A stretch of 64,000 bases of DNA from Prosapia bicincta (GCA_036971475.1 JBAIZL010000005.1:248435823-248499822), one strand, 5' to 3'; shown: positions 17,657-29,259, counted from the stretch's first letter. Notes: generated by a model not told the origin, from the letters alone. Numbers and translations are program-made.

Positions 17657-17699
17657 ATATGTGTATAACATTTTTTAATAATATATATATATATATATA
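17583..17699. repeat. Compound TA-GT-TA microsatellite
   Basis: TA run 17583-17624, GT run to about 17652, then TA again at 17682-17699. Confidence 0.95.
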
Positions 17700-20600
17700 A
17701 ATTTTGGAAATTGTTTTTTCGGAAATAGTTTTTGTGTTTAAATGTTGTGTTTATTTGGTCTCAAATACCAAATGAGAAATAAGGGACTTCATTAGAGTGA
17801 AAAGGTTGTGTTACAAGTTGGTTTCAATGAAGTTGTTTAAAACTATCAAAAATATAGTTTTGTCGAATTAAAGTAAATTTTGCATTAAAAGTAGAAGTTC
17901 TGAATTGTAAGAAAAAATTACAACTGGTAAAGATTATGTTTTTAGAGAAAACAAAGAAGGGATTAAATTTAAAATATAAATTAAACATTAGAAATAATTT
18001 TTCTTCATTTACAAGGAAGACAAAGTATAGTAGAATATTCATTTTATTCCAAAAAGGGGAAAGAAATTTGGTTTGACTCAATTAAAAATTTATTATAGAA
18101 GTAAAGAAGAGATAAATAGTTAAAAAATTACAAACTGTGCTGTAATGTATATTTAATCTCAAGATAATAAAAAAACAATGTTTTTACAACAAAGTTGCAA
18201 CAAGAATATTAGTTATAGCTATTTAAAAAAATTTTCTTATATAATCCTAAATCAAACGGCCACAAAGCCAAAATTGCCTTCAAAAGAATTCATTCCCAGG
18301 AAACGGATACTCAAAGGGTTTAATCTCAGCGAGTTAAATTTTTGTATAAAGCCCAGTGACTGGTTCTCTGGCAAATTTTGGCAAGCGTTGAACAGGGTTC
18401 GGCTCCAGGCCGGACTTGCTTGTTTCAAAGTTTTTACCGAGTGGCGGAGCGCGTTGGTGAGGGGGCAAGTGCGTGTGCTATACGCGGGGGGGGGGGGCAG
18501 CTCCGTCACAACACATACACGTTGCAACGGCCATATTGACCGTTGCAGAAATCTTAGTGGGAGAGAATAGGCATTTAGACCAAAGTCCCTAGATTTGTAA
18601 GAATTTTAAATAAATAAAACAAAAAATTGTAAAATAGGACCAAATGAATAAAAGTAGGGCTAGACTAGGCCTAAATTAATTAAATCAAATTTGTAAAATA
18701 TGTTACAAAAACATAACTAACCTAAAATTCAGACTCTAAAAATATAAAGCTATAATTGGTTAGACCAAGTCGCGAGAATCAAGTCGTTTATAAAATCTTT
18801 CAGCAGCGGCATGAAAGGCGCTGGAATCAAGAAGACTTGCTCAAATAAAAAAAGGTATTATATGAATTTGGAGAAATAAATAAAATAGTTTACACAAACA
18901 CCGAAATTTAAATCAGATTATCATATGAAGGTAAAAGGCTTTAATAAAAGCAAAACAAAATATTTAAAAAAAATTCAAACGGACAGGGTCGAGATTATAA
19001 ATAAACAAGCTCGTTGCTAAGGCTATCAAGGCTGTGATTGGTTAATTTACGCAACGGGGTTTACACAGGGGCAGTGACGATTCTGAAGAAGAAAGTGTGG
19101 GCTCCAAGCCTTACTCGTATCAAAGCCATTAAAGGAGTTGAACGTGTCTTTTTATGCTCCTGATGATATGAGTCAAAATATGTGTTAAAGAGCTTAAAAT
19201 AGTGCAAGATGTGATACGGACGTGTTAGGATATTTGAGCTACATGCTCCAATATCAAAATGAATACCACCTCGACCTGTAAAATGTGTAAATATAAAACG
19301 ATGGAATTAGTGAATTTGAAGAAGACTCCTTTAATTAAATATATTTAAAAACATGAATAACAATGAAAACGTTTCGACCAACCGATTTAGTAAAGTGATA
19401 AGCCAAAAACAAAAAGATATTTAAAAGGCCTACTGCATGTAAAGAAGCCGTTTCAAAACAAGACCTAGAAAAAAAAGGCATCAGTTTAAGGTTTTACAAA
19501 TAATAATTTTCATTTAAATACATTATATTTCGATCCATATTAATTCAAATTCAAAATTCAATATAAAAGGATAGCCTAAGATAAATAAACCATTCAGGTT
19601 AAATATTTTAAAATTTAACTTTTCAAAATTGACTCTCTATTAACAGTTTATATGAAATGGAGAGAAATTATATCATTGAGTAAATCATGTTCAATATGGC
19701 TCTATTTCTTAAACAAATAATATTAATTCTTTATTGGTAATATCAAGAAAGTAATTATTACAATTATGTTAAAGTAAGTGTGTTTAAATACGTATAACCA
19801 AATGATAATGTAGAAGTAACCCCGTTTTTGGGTAAATCTTTGCCAGATTTACATATTTTTGTTTTGATTTAGGTAACACACATTAGAAGTAGATTTAAAT
19901 TGATTAATTGAAATATAAAAAATATGATGATATGCTGGGAATTATTAGGCTTTGTGTGTATAACAATATGAGAATAGAGTGTGTAAATTAAGGCCAAGGA
20001 TAAATGGAAAGCAGACAGCCTAGTTTAAATATAGGGTGAATAACATATAAATCTTAATGTGTTAATAGTATGATAAAAATAAATATAAATAGAATATAAT
20101 TACATTAACATGTTCGAAGTGGTTATGTTTAATTTTAAAACAAAGTTAGGTCCTAAATTTAAATAATTTGCTCTTTCAAACATAGAGAAATTCAATAATT
20201 AAAAAAATTAGACAAAGCTTAGGTCATTGGTAAAATATAATTTGCTATTTATAAACCACAAATAAAGTGAATGATTATGATTATTGTAAACAGAGTTTTT
20301 GTCATATTTTAAATAGAATAATGAATGTAAAACATAAGCAATACGTAATCAGATAATAGAACGGATTTTAAATAAAACGATGATTATTTTCCTATTAGCT
20401 TTGAGTATTATTTCATAAAACGTAAGTTTCAATGAGTGTCCAATTATAGTCTTCAAGTCAGAAGGGTCTCTCAAAGAATCCCATAAGCTAAGAAAACACT
20501 TGAAACTACATATAAAGAGCATATTAATTCCTATGAAAAACCAGACATATTTAAATCGAATTTTGCTAATCATTGTATCAATACATTGTATCGATACATC

Positions 20601-20779
20601 ATTGTATCTAATAATCATATACTTCCTGATATAGATAATACGATACGTATAAAAGTAATTAACAAAGACTTAAGAGAATTTATGGAGATTTAGAAATATA
20701 TAAATTTAATATTAATAATAAATCCATAAATGAACAGATAAAAATAAAATCAAAATTCTACACTTCCTTAAATGTATGT
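17700..20779. other. AT-rich non-coding DNA with a short GC-rich patch
   Basis: Mostly anonymous A/T-rich sequence. The patch 18290-18560 is less AT-rich and contains a run of 12 G (18486-18497) and a hairpin. Open frames there (18178-18570 plus, 18252-18527 minus) overlap on opposite strands and match nothing I know. A second patch near 18980-19160 contains GTGATTGGTTAA and ACGCAACGGGG. No mobile-element ends could be defined. Confidence 0.35.
18486..18541. other. G12 run followed by a GCAACGG hairpin
   Basis: Twelve consecutive G (18486-18497) are followed, about 16 bases on, by a near-perfect inverted repeat GCAACGGCCA / TGACCGTTGC around a TAT loop. The two could form G-quadruplex and hairpin structures. 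Function unknown. Confidence 0.6.
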
Positions 20780-20884
20780 AATGTTAGGGTAGCAAATTAA
20801 TAAATTTGACAACATTGTAGTAGATTTGGCAACATTGTTGTTGGATCTAGCTAACACTTTTATGTTTGTTTTTCTTTATTATAC

Positions 20885-20921
20885 CTGAAGATGTTGGTAC
20901 TCTTTGCCAACGAAAAGCTTT
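20885..20921 (+). ncRNA. Hammerhead-like ribozyme motif A
   Basis: Core CTGAAGA (20885-20891), one T, stem II GTTGG/CCAAC (20893-20897 with 20907-20911), GAAA (20912-20915), then the self-complementary AAGCTT (20915-20920) and a T in the H17 position. The arrangement is that of a type-I hammerhead whose very short stem III closes only between two molecules. The extra T before stem II departs from the textbook motif. It shares sequence with the palindrome at 29310-29572. Activity is inferred only. Confidence 0.5.
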
Positions 20922-21828
20922 GAATTGTATGATTCAACAAATTATCCTCGTATTTGTATTTCTCTTGATTTGTATATATATATATTAACCTAACCTAATT
21001 AAAATATAACTTTTACTTTAGGTTATATATTTAATTACCTTAACACTCTTCTGTCTCGCCTACAGGTTTCTAATTAATTTCCACCAATATCAATTTTAAC
21101 ATAACGCATTTATTCTTGACACTTTAACAACACACATTATACCCTTTTACTTAATACTACTTACTGACAAGATTGATTCCTTAATTAATATTACAATCAC
21201 AAAAAAACAAAGGTGGAGTCTCGAGGCTTTAGGTTATTATAATAAAGATTCCCTTGAATCTTGACCGTTGATACTGCTTCGATGCACTTTCACATAACTA
21301 ACTTATTTTTCTTAATTCGTTCTTAAATTATTTACGACGGACATTTTTAAATTACAAAATGACAGAAATTTACATTTCCCTTAATTTTACTCACAAATTT
21401 TACCCCTAATTAACATTACTGACACTTGGTCCATCCCAATACGTCTGCCCTCTTCTGAAGTCCTTCCAAGACCCCTCGAACACTTCTTTTTTCCAACTCG
21501 CGTCATCTCTCCCCCTCACGTATTTTCGGTTGATTTCGTTATTCCCATAACCATCTACAAAGAGCTTGCCCTTAACGGTACATTGTTATAACACAGGTAT
21601 TTTGGAAAGTCCTATCTTAAAAGAGTTGGACCCTTCTTTTGTTAAAGATTCCTCAGCCCCTTTAAGACTACACTCGAAATAGAACAATGGTCAATGTCTG
21701 TAATTTTAGGAACTATTCTGGTCGATTTGGCTTAATATTTATTCCGACTATTTTTCTATTAGGATATAAGCTGAATTTATTCTGTAGCCTCAAACGTTAT
21801 GTTGTAATATATACCAATTATATATATA
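20922..21828. other. Unassigned flank of the errantivirus insertion
   Basis: Contains a short TA run (20973-20986) followed by TTAACCTAACC, then pyrimidine-rich anonymous DNA. No gene. The provirus begins at 21829 in a TA-rich context. Confidence 0.4.
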
Positions 21829-22120
21829 AGTTACGTGTTATATTAAGCTTGAAAGGTTTTTAAAAATGATTTTATTTTTACAAACCTTTGTTAATTAGGA
21901 AACATTTAATTTTGAAATGGTTACAATAATTTAGCTTAATAAAAACAAATACAATTGATGTACATTCAATCGGAGTGAGAACGTCTGTATGATACAGAGG
22001 CGACTTGCACACTGCTGGGGCTCTGTTCTCACCACCTATATAATACAAAAGCTGCGTAAGCAGGAATTTTCCTAGCACGCATTTAATTATGAAATGTTCA
22101 CATAAATTGTTCATATAACT
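21829..22120 (-). repeat. 3' LTR of the errantivirus-like element
   Basis: In element orientation it begins AGTTATATGAAC (22120 downward) and ends CACGTAACT (21829). The env frame's stop codon lies inside it. Visible differences from the 5' LTR include a G/C near 21898, a G/T near 21979, two near 22097-22099 and one near 22117. Confidence 0.93.
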
Positions 22121-23788
22121 CCTCCATCCCTAAAGAAAACTTCGGGGGTTGGCGAAGTTTCGGCATCGGTTGAAGTCCTCTTCTTCTTCTTCTTGATGAG
22201 GGCGAAGTATATAAGGCTGCTGAATACGCCTCCGTAAAGAGCAATAGTCCAGATGTGGTGGGTTATTTCCATAGTTGGGTCAATTCTTGAGATGGTTTCC
22301 GTGTTTATTTTGTCCAACTCTAGGCGTTTAACGTTTACTGAGAATTCTGGCATTTTACTCATTGAAAATTGTAGTTTGGACGTGTCCATGAAAATAGGAT
22401 GGCCTCCTGAAGTTGTTGATGTATGGCTCAGTTTCATGTTGTTGAAAAAGACTGAATCATTATTAGTTTTTATCAAATATATGCCTTGAAGGGTGACGGT
22501 GGTAGTTGCCTTGCGATTGGTAATTTCCAGAGTCTGCTTGTTGGGGAAGGTCGTCAGGTAAAGGTTGATTTCTGGGATCCAGTTAATTAAGTTGTCTGTA
22601 ACTTCCAATGCAGTATATTCACAATTGCTGGCATCGTTGTTCCTGATGATGGACACTTCACAGTCTAATTTATGGTGTGTTAGAATGTCGAATGAGCAAA
22701 AGTATATGGAATCGGTTTTACAGTTACATTCATTGTCTAAACCTAATATTACAGAGTTAGACACTAATATGTACCTTACTTTTGGTATAATTGTTACATA
22801 ATCTGTTTCATATTTTGTGGGTATAGAGTGTAGTTTATACAATTTAAATTGAGTTTTTTCTACAATGGGTAAATTTATAAAGTATACAATCCTTTCAGAA
22901 TCTAGTTTACAATTAACCTTAATCAGGTTCTCTAATTCCCACATATTTCCCTTTTTAGGTTCTAAAGGTAACCTCTCATTATAATATTTATAAATTTTGT
23001 TTAATTCTTCATATAATTCTTGGGTTGAAATAACACTAGGGTGTACAACACCTAGTTTACAAAATGTAAGAGAATTTTCTAAATCTGTGATTACCTGTAA
23101 CATCATGTCATATAAAATGTTCAATTGATTTAGAATACTGATTTAGAACAAAGTCATTTACATTACTATTCACAATACTTAACTTATTTTTTAATTCTAC
23201 AAAATTTTCATCAATTACAATAAATGTTTTATTTAATTCTTTCATAATATTATTACTAAAGGAGTATTGAGATTCAATTTGATAATTAATTTTAATTTGC
23301 TCATTTTCAATATCTTTAATTATTTTGTCATATTTTTTCCATCATATGCATCTAAATTGCCTGTTAAAGATTTGATAACGGATCCTAGTCCGTCTATAAT
23401 ACCTCTTTTTGTTCTCTTGTTACCATTCTCTCTTAAGAGTATAATTTCTAATTTTTCTTCTATTACATTTTTACTGTGATTAACATATTTAAAATAATTA
23501 ACAATATCTCTTATTCTATTACTGTTATCAGTTACATATTCATTGTTTAATAAGCTACCGTTACAATTGTAGCAACTAGTTTCAAAATTTTGCAATACAT
23601 CATAATAATAAGCATCAATGTTATTTAAATGAGCTACTAAGTTTCTTACATTAAAATAGTGGACAAAGGTATGGTAGGAAGATTCTAATTTGGTCGGCCC
23701 AAGGTCTATTGGGATTATTCCGAGGTGGGTATTGATTTCTCTGATTTTTGCTGAGTCGGTGGCTGTGCCAATGACGAACAGGAGGGAC
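22111..23788 (-). pseudogene. env: Env glycoprotein of the errantivirus-like element, frame-broken
   Basis: Membrane glycoprotein of the errantivirus/baculovirus-F-like type. The first segment (23788 to about 23337) contains paired Cys residues (SCYNC) and a furin-type site, KRTKR, followed by GIIDGLGSVIKSLTGNLDA, the conserved fusion-peptide-like block. The frame is then lost at an A-run near 23336-23341. The second segment continues in another frame to about 23150. There a 13-bp direct duplication (TGATTTAGAA at 23126-23135 and 23139-23148 on the plus strand) shifts the frame again. The third segment (22111-23124, 337 codons) carries the rest of the ectodomain, a membrane span near its residues 291-310 (IWTIALYGGVFSSLIYFALI), and a short tail starting with five Lys. 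The stop codon lies inside the 3' LTR. The copy is non-functional as it stands. Confidence 0.85.
22121..22133 (-). promoter_or_regulatory. Polypurine tract
   Basis: Just upstream of the 3' LTR the element strand reads AGGGATGGAGG. It is nearly all purine and is the expected plus-strand primer site. It is also the end of the env coding sequence. Confidence 0.6.
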
Positions 23789-24917
23789 CTGGAAAATTAT
23801 TTTGAGCATTAGTTACATTCTTTATCTTCTTAGGCCTTTTAATTTTCGACAAATGTATTTTGTCTTTTGTGTTATGATGTCTAGGCTTTATTTTACCAGT
23901 TTTTCTTTCCTTGTTTGTTGAAGCTATCTCTTCCTTGCTATATCTGTTTTTTGTTTTGCTTTGCTTCTGTACTGATTTTATATAAACTTCAGATGGTATT
24001 TCTGGAAGTGGTTCTTTGTTTACATTCCTTTTTTCTACAACATTTTCTTTAATTCTTTGATTGCTATCCCTAATGTTTTCGTAAAGTATTTTTGTTTTTT
24101 CTTTATGGTTTAAAACGTAGTCATTTACATTTTGTTTTTCTAAATCTATATCTAATAAATTGTTTGAATTTATGTGTCCAAATAAGACTTCGCACGGCGT
24201 TAATTTTGTGACTGAATGTATGCTATTGTTATAAGCGATTACAGCATATTTAACTTTTTTAATTATACTGTCTTTTTTAAATTCGATTTGATTATTTAAC
24301 AGCCTTATGTGTTCTATTAAGGTGGAATGAAATCTTTCACATAATCCGTTTGATTGGGGGTTTTGTGTGCTGATAAAGTGAATTTTGATTTTATGCAAAT
24401 CTAATATCTCCTTTACAATTCTGTTATTAAACTCCGTTCCATTGTCTGAGATAATAACTGTTGGTAAGCAGAAATGCATGAAGTAATCTAATAGCTTGTC
24501 TGCAATCTCTGTAGCTTGAGAGCTTCCCAAGCGATAAACTTGAGCATATTTCGTGAAACTGTCGACAATGCTGATAAAAGAATTCTTCTCCAAGGAGATA
24601 GTGTCTATGTGAATTATCTGGAATGGTCTCGCAGCTGTTGGTGTCAAGTTCATTCCCAGCAGTAAGGGAATTCGGTCGTATTTGGTTCTTTGACATATGT
24701 CACACTGATTTATGAAATTTTGGATTAGTGATTTTAAATTAGGCCAATAATATCTTCGCTTAATTTGTTCGTATGTTTCCTGTATCCCACGGTGATTGGT
24801 TTTGCTAACATGATAATTACTTATCGTTTCTAAGGTATCTTCTTCCGAAGTTAGGTCTAAGAGTTTGTTATTACACTTAACTAAATTTAGTTCAGTTTGA
24901 AATTTTTGGCTATGCAT
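23715..24917 (-). pseudogene. pol: Pol part 4: integrase of the errantivirus-like element
   Basis: Inserts element cDNA into the host genome. The segment is open for about 400 codons and looks complete. The HHCC zinc-binding region reads YHVSKTNHRGIQETYEQI and then CDICQRTKYDR. The catalytic core follows with all three acidic residues: IIHIDTISLE, ISDNGTEFNN, and NGLCERFHSTLIEHIR with the Glu. The C-terminal part is highly basic (Lys/Arg-rich, about residues 300-380), as in gypsy-group integrases. It is separated from the upstream pol segments by frame breaks, so it has no start of its own. Its last 70 bp overlap the beginning of env in another frame. Confidence 0.88.
23788..23790 (-). promoter_or_regulatory. 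Candidate splice acceptor for env mRNA
   Basis: The element strand reads TTTTCCAG just before the env frame opens (AG at 23789-23790). The env frame has a stop immediately upstream and no ATG of its own here. Errantivirus env is known to be made from a spliced subgenomic RNA, so a 3' splice site at this point would supply the start from upstream. The donor was not identified. Confidence 0.5.
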
Positions 24918-25348
24918 GATGCAAATTTCTCATAAAAATCGTCTTCAAAATATAGATTATATTTTATTTTGGGTACCAAATATGATTTTACAAAATTAAC
25001 TATGTCTTCTTTAAAATTATTTTCTGATATTTCGACTATTAAACGAATTTTTGAAGTTCCGAATAGTTTTATAATTTTTACTTTCTTTGGCTCATATTTT
25101 ACTAATGATAAAAATATTAGATTTTTTCCAAAGTTTACAGGCTTGTCGGAAATTGGTATTTCAATTTGGGTGTTCCCTTCAAAATTGGAGTGCACGGTTT
25201 GACTGTCACTTTCTTGATCGTACTCTAAGTTGGCATTATCTGTTGCGTCGAGTTGTACGACCATAGATTCACTATCTTCATTTAGTTCCGGGAAGTAACG
25301 ATTCAGTAAGCCGGCTGGAGATAATTCAAGGTCTGGTTCTACAGTGTG
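24887..25348 (-). pseudogene. pol: Pol part 3: RNase H-integrase linker region
   Basis: The same frame as the second RNase H segment, resuming right after the premature TAA and open to 24887. It is acidic and contains VNFGKNLIFLSLVKYEP and a KIRLIVEISENNF segment, which fit the poorly conserved spacer before the integrase zinc finger. An ATG at 25264 is internal and probably not a real start. The frame is lost again near 24890-24917, where the integrase frame takes over. Confidence 0.7.
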
Positions 25349-25813
25349 TTAGGTGTTTGTTGACCTTTTATCAGTAACATTCAATTGTATCCTAGACAAT
25401 GCAACTGCATTTTGATTTAGTTTGCCTTTTTTGTATCTTATGTCATAATCATATTCTTCTAATTTTAATCTCCATCTTAAAAGTTTGGAATTTGGTTCTT
25501 TAACTGAAAATAACCATTGTAAAGGTTTATGGTCTGTATAAATTTTAAATTTTCTCCCAAATAAATAAGGCCTGAAATGTTTGGTGGCCCATACGTAATA
25601 ATTCCTTTTCAATCGCGGAGTAGTTAGTTTCGCTGTCGTTTAAAGTTCTGCTGGCATACGCTATAGGAAGGTCTTTTCCATTTTTGTCGTGGCTTAAAAT
25701 TGCTCCTAGTGCAAAATTACTAGCGTCTGTCGTTAGAGTAAACTCCTTTTCAAAATCTGGGTATTGTAGAAGGGGCTCGTTAGGCAATATATTTTTACAT
25801 GTTTCAAAACATT
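25349..25813 (-). pseudogene. pol: Pol part 2: RNase H, frame-broken
   Basis: RNase H of the Pol polyprotein, in two overlapping frames. The first (about 25545-25810) carries FTLTTDASNFALGAILS with the first catalytic Asp, and SAIEKELL with the Glu. The frame then shifts between about 25590 and 25612. The second (25349-25612) carries [27 protein letters not shown] with the next Asp, and a terminal NAVALSRI. Most relatives have ADALSR at this last site, so the final conserved Asp appears replaced by Val. The second frame ends at an in-frame TAA (25349-25351), after which the same frame stays open. Confidence 0.82.
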
Positions 25814-27150
25814 CTATAAAGTCTGGATATTTATTTTTGCATTTTTCTTTAAACAGTTAGTAAACGGTTTTGTTATCTTGGCGAAGTTTTTAATAAATTT
25901 TCGATAATAGCCTATTAGTCCTAAAAATCCTTTAATTTGTTTGGTGGTTTTAGGTAATGGATAGTCTTTGATTGCCAAAATCTTTGCTGGGTTAGGTTTT
26001 ACGCCATCTGGTGTCACAACATGTCCCAAATATGCCACTTCTTTTCTTAAAAATTCTGTTTTATCCAGCTGTACTTTAAAGTTGGCTTTGCGTAATCTGT
26101 CGAAAACTTCTTTAAGTCTTTGTATATGTTCTTGGAGGCTAGTAGAATAAATTATAATGTCGTCTAAATAAACTAAACATGTTTCATTTTGGATGCCTCT
26201 CAGAATATTATTCATAATTCTTTGAAATGTAGGGGGGCTATTCTTTAGTCCAAAGGGCATTCTTAAAAATTCGTAGTGTCCCGTTTCTGTTGAAAACGCT
26301 GTTTTTTCTATGCTATTTTTATCCATTTCTACTTGGTGAAATCCTGAGGCTAAATCTAAAGTTGTAAAATACTGAGATCGTCCTAATTTATCTAATATGT
26401 CGGTAATGTTTGGCAAGGGAAATTTATCGTCAATTGTTTTCTTGTTTAATCCTCTAAAATCTATTACTAATCGAAATTTTCTTTTGCCAGAAGCGTCTTG
26501 TTTTTTGGGTACAATCCAGACAGGAGAGTTCCATGGAGAATTTGAAGGTCTAATAATTCCTTGTTCAAGCAGGTCCTCAGTTTGTTTATTAATTTCGTTC
26601 TTGTAAATCTCTGGATATCTATAATTTCTAGAGTATACGGGAATTTCATCAGTAGTCCTAATAACATGTTTTATTTGGTTGGTAAAAGTTAAATCGTTTC
26701 CCTCAATATGGAATAAATCTGCATAATCTTCTATTAAACTTGTTATAGCGGATTTTTCTTCCGAGTTCATATGTTCCATTCTAAATTTTGATAAATCTAA
26801 ATTTATTCTCCTCGAATTTTTTTGTTTATAATCTAATAAATTGAAATTAGCGTTCGTTTGCATTGCATCAGGTCTAAGGATATTGTATTCTTCTAAAGAT
26901 TTTAATTCTAATGGTTCATTTACTGTTAATTCTACATTTACTTCTGTGTTGTTTATTATAGGGCAGTAGGCTTCTCCCTTGTGTACTGAGACTATACACT
27001 GCGGAATTTCTAATCCATTTAAGTGTTTGTATGGTAAGAGTCCTTCTCCGTCTTGAATATTTTGTATTCTAAATTTAATCGTTCGGCTAGTGCGGGCTTG
27101 TATAACATAACTTGTTCCCTTTATTGCGTTCTGTTCCTGACATTCGCTTC

Positions 27151-27181
<31 letters not shown>

Positions 27182-27594
27182 TTGTTTTTCTGTGTTAAAA
27201 TATTTAATCGGGATTTGCTTATTGCGAAATATTAATTTATCATTCACAAAATTTAAATTAATTTTTAATTCTTTTATGTTATCTAATCCAAGGAGTATGT
27301 CAAAATCTTTATGGAAATCAAATAAACAGAATTTGGTTGTTCCTTTTCCTAAAAGTGGTAGCGTACAACTGTATTTTTCTTTTGATACTCCATGAGCTGT
27401 ACTCACTTCAAATGGTTCTTGTTTTAGGGTGTTTTTGAAAAATTGGAAAGCTATTGATTTCATTATAAATGATCTCGTGCTTCCAGTGTCAATCAGCATC
27501 TTTAGGTTGGTCTTGGGATCGTGGATGTACGGTAGTTTGTTTGTGTCGTCTTCGATATGCATTATGGAAAATGTCTTTTTATTGTGGTTAGTCC
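25814..27594 (-). pseudogene. pol: Pol part 1: protease and reverse transcriptase of the errantivirus-like element
   Basis: Open from the gag overlap down to 25814. An aspartic protease motif, [10 protein letters not shown], lies about 50 residues in from 27640. A Ty3/gypsy reverse transcriptase follows: [28 protein letters not shown] with the first catalytic Asp, [11 protein letters not shown], and VYLDDIII with the catalytic Asp pair at 26159-26164, then YLGHVV and [13 protein letters not shown]. Protease and RT catalytic residues are all present. Between protease and RT an ATT-type trinucleotide run (27152-27182) encodes about ten Asn. The frame terminates at 25814 because of a shift in an A-rich stretch just after the RT connection, so RNase H and integrase cannot be reached from it. 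Confidence 0.88.
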
Positions 27595-28659
27595 TAAAAA
27601 ATGATTTTGGGTATGATTGTCCTCTTGAGTGAATCCGCATGCGTTTTCCTCTTGCGTTGAATCATCAAAGTCTATGTAGCTGTCAGGGTCCTCTTGCGGT
27701 TCATAATCTGTTTGTTCGGTCAGATAAGAGTTAGTCATTTGTTCAGTCAATCGATTCATAGTTTGATCGTAATTTTCCTCTTCTATTGGTTTCCCTGTCA
27801 TCTGATAAAGTCTATTTTGTCTAATTGTGTTCCCTGTTTGACGTGTGGAAATGCTCATTGGTTCTGGTTCAAATTTTTGATGAACTTTTAATGGTGTGTA
27901 GTTGTTAGACTGTCTCGGTTGTTGATTTTGCTGTACGTATGAGTTAGATTTAGTAAATTGGTTAGGATTACTTTGGTAGTTTGGCCTATAATTTTGGAAG
28001 GTTTGTTTGTTAGGAAGGGGTTTGCAAATAGGCGGGTATTGTGGGGCCCTAGGTGGAATGTTCTGTTTAATATTTTGAAATAATTTGTTATTTTTAAATT
28101 GAAAGTCATTAGTAAGCATGTTAAGTGCTTCGCTAAGAGAATCTGGATTTTTGGTTCGCATTAGCGATCCTACGGGTTCATGTAAACCTCTAAGGAGAAC
28201 TCTTAACCCTAATTTCTGTACATATTCTATCAAAACATCTTTGGCCAATTGTTTTTGAGGCTCTTTATTAACAAAAAATGAAATCTGCAAATTTAATAGT
28301 TTTTGAATTCTCTCATAAAATTTAAAAGGTGATTCGTTATTCTCTTGTTTTAACTCAGCCATTTCTAAATTTAAAGTAAAACAATCTCTTTTGTCTGAGT
28401 AGCTGGTTAATAATACTTTTTTAATCTCATACCAATTGTATGAATTTGAGTTTACTACCATTTCTAATGCTTGGCCTTTTAACTTAGCTAGTATAGAAGA
28501 AAATAGATATTCATTTTGAAAATCCTCTGGATTTTCGTTTACATAAAACTTATTTACTACTTTATCACATATTGAGATAAATCTGTGGAGCATAGTGGGC
28601 TCTCCACTATACTCAGGAATCATATCAAGATATTCCTTCTTTAATGTTGGCGTTGCCAT
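27562..28659 (-). CDS. gag: Gag polyprotein of the errantivirus-like element (365 aa)
   Basis: Structural capsid/nucleocapsid precursor that packages the element RNA. The frame is open from an ATG at 28657-28659, about 290 bp downstream of the primer site, for 365 codons. The N-terminal two thirds have the pattern of errantivirus Gag ([18 protein letters not shown] near residues 19-36, then helix-rich sequence). The C-terminal third is rich in Gln, Asn and Pro and acidic at the end. No CCHC zinc knuckle is present, as is usual for errantivirus Gag. It overlaps pol by about 80 bp, and a UUUUUUA heptamer lies in the correct phase for -1 frameshifting. Gag is the only frame of this element that looks intact. 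Confidence 0.88.
   Translation of the reverse strand: MATPTLKKEYLDMIPEYSGEPTMLHRFISICDKVVNKFYVNENPEDFQNEYLFSSILAKLKGQALEMVVNSNSYNWYEIKKVLLTSYSDKRDCFTLNLEMAELKQENNESPFKFYERIQKLLNLQISFFVNKEPQKQLAKDVLIEYVQKLGLRVLLRGLHEPVGSLMRTKNPDSLSEALNMLTNDFQFKNNKLFQNIKQNIPPRAPQYPPICKPLPNKQTFQNYRPNYQSNPNQFTKSNSYVQQNQQPRQSNNYTPLKVHQKFEPEPMSISTRQTGNTIRQNRLYQMTGKPIEEENYDQTMNRLTEQMTNSYLTEQTDYEPQEDPDSYIDFDDSTQEENACGFTQEDNHTQNHFLGLTTIKRHFP
27595..27601 (-). promoter_or_regulatory. gag-pol -1 ribosomal frameshift site
   Basis: The element strand reads TTTTTTA with the gag codons placed as T TTT TTA, the classical slippery heptamer. A -1 slip here moves translation straight into the pol frame that encodes the protease. 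The gag stop lies about 35 nt downstream. Confidence 0.8.
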
Positions 28660-28953
28660 TTTAAAATATTATTTTCTTTAAAATAATAAAATTAAAAATC
28701 AATTATATAAAATTAAAAAGTATTTACTCTACTTTTCTTAATTCTATATCTTAAGATCTACTTACAAGTTGATCCAAAATACTTTGCTCATTTGAACAAT
28801 TTTCACTTTTCACTTTTCACTTACACGATATTCACTCGTGCTCTTAATAGATATGCGCTTTATTAAGTTGTTGTAGATATTCACTCTACTTAAAGTTTCC
28901 TCAATTAACGGTTAAAACCGACGGACGTTATATTCACTAACTTCCTTGAGGTG

Positions 28954-28970
28954 TCCTACCGACTGCACCA
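28954..28970 (-). promoter_or_regulatory. tRNA primer-binding site
   Basis: Immediately inside the 5' LTR the element strand reads TGGTGCAGTCGGTAGGA, sharing its first T with the LTR end. It is complementary to a tRNA 3' end finishing in CGACTGC-A-CCA. That acceptor sequence resembles tRNA-Ser, the primer type of 17.6 and 297, but with A rather than G before CCA. The tRNA identity is inferred. Confidence 0.75.
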
Positions 28971-29259
28971 GTTACGTGTTATATTAAGCTTGAAAGGTTT
29001 TTAAAAATGATTTTATTTTTACAAACCTTTGTTAATTACGAAACATTTAATTTTGAAATGGTTACAATAATTTAGCTTAATAAAAACAAATACAATTGAT
29101 GTACATTCAATCGGAGTGATAACGTCTGTATGATACAGAGGCGACTTGCACACTGCTGGGGCTCTGTTCTCACCACCTATATAATACAAAAGCTGCGTAA
29201 GCAGGAATTTTCCTAGCACGCATTTAATTATGAAATGCTAACATAAATTGTTCATATCA

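Noticed and set aside
18178..18570. 130-codon open frame and an opposing 91-codon frame
   Set aside because: They overlap on opposite strands, include the G12 run, and match no known family.
15661..19830. A 4-kb element bounded by TGTAACGGGG and TAACCCCGTT
   Set aside because: The shared inverted core is only about eight bases, the distance is large, and no coding or target duplication supports it.
20987..20997. Telomere-like TTAACCTAACC
   Set aside because: Only one or two TTAGG-type units; not an array.
24427..24696. Separate 89-codon minus-strand frame
   Set aside because: It lies wholly inside the integrase coding region in another phase; a shadow frame.
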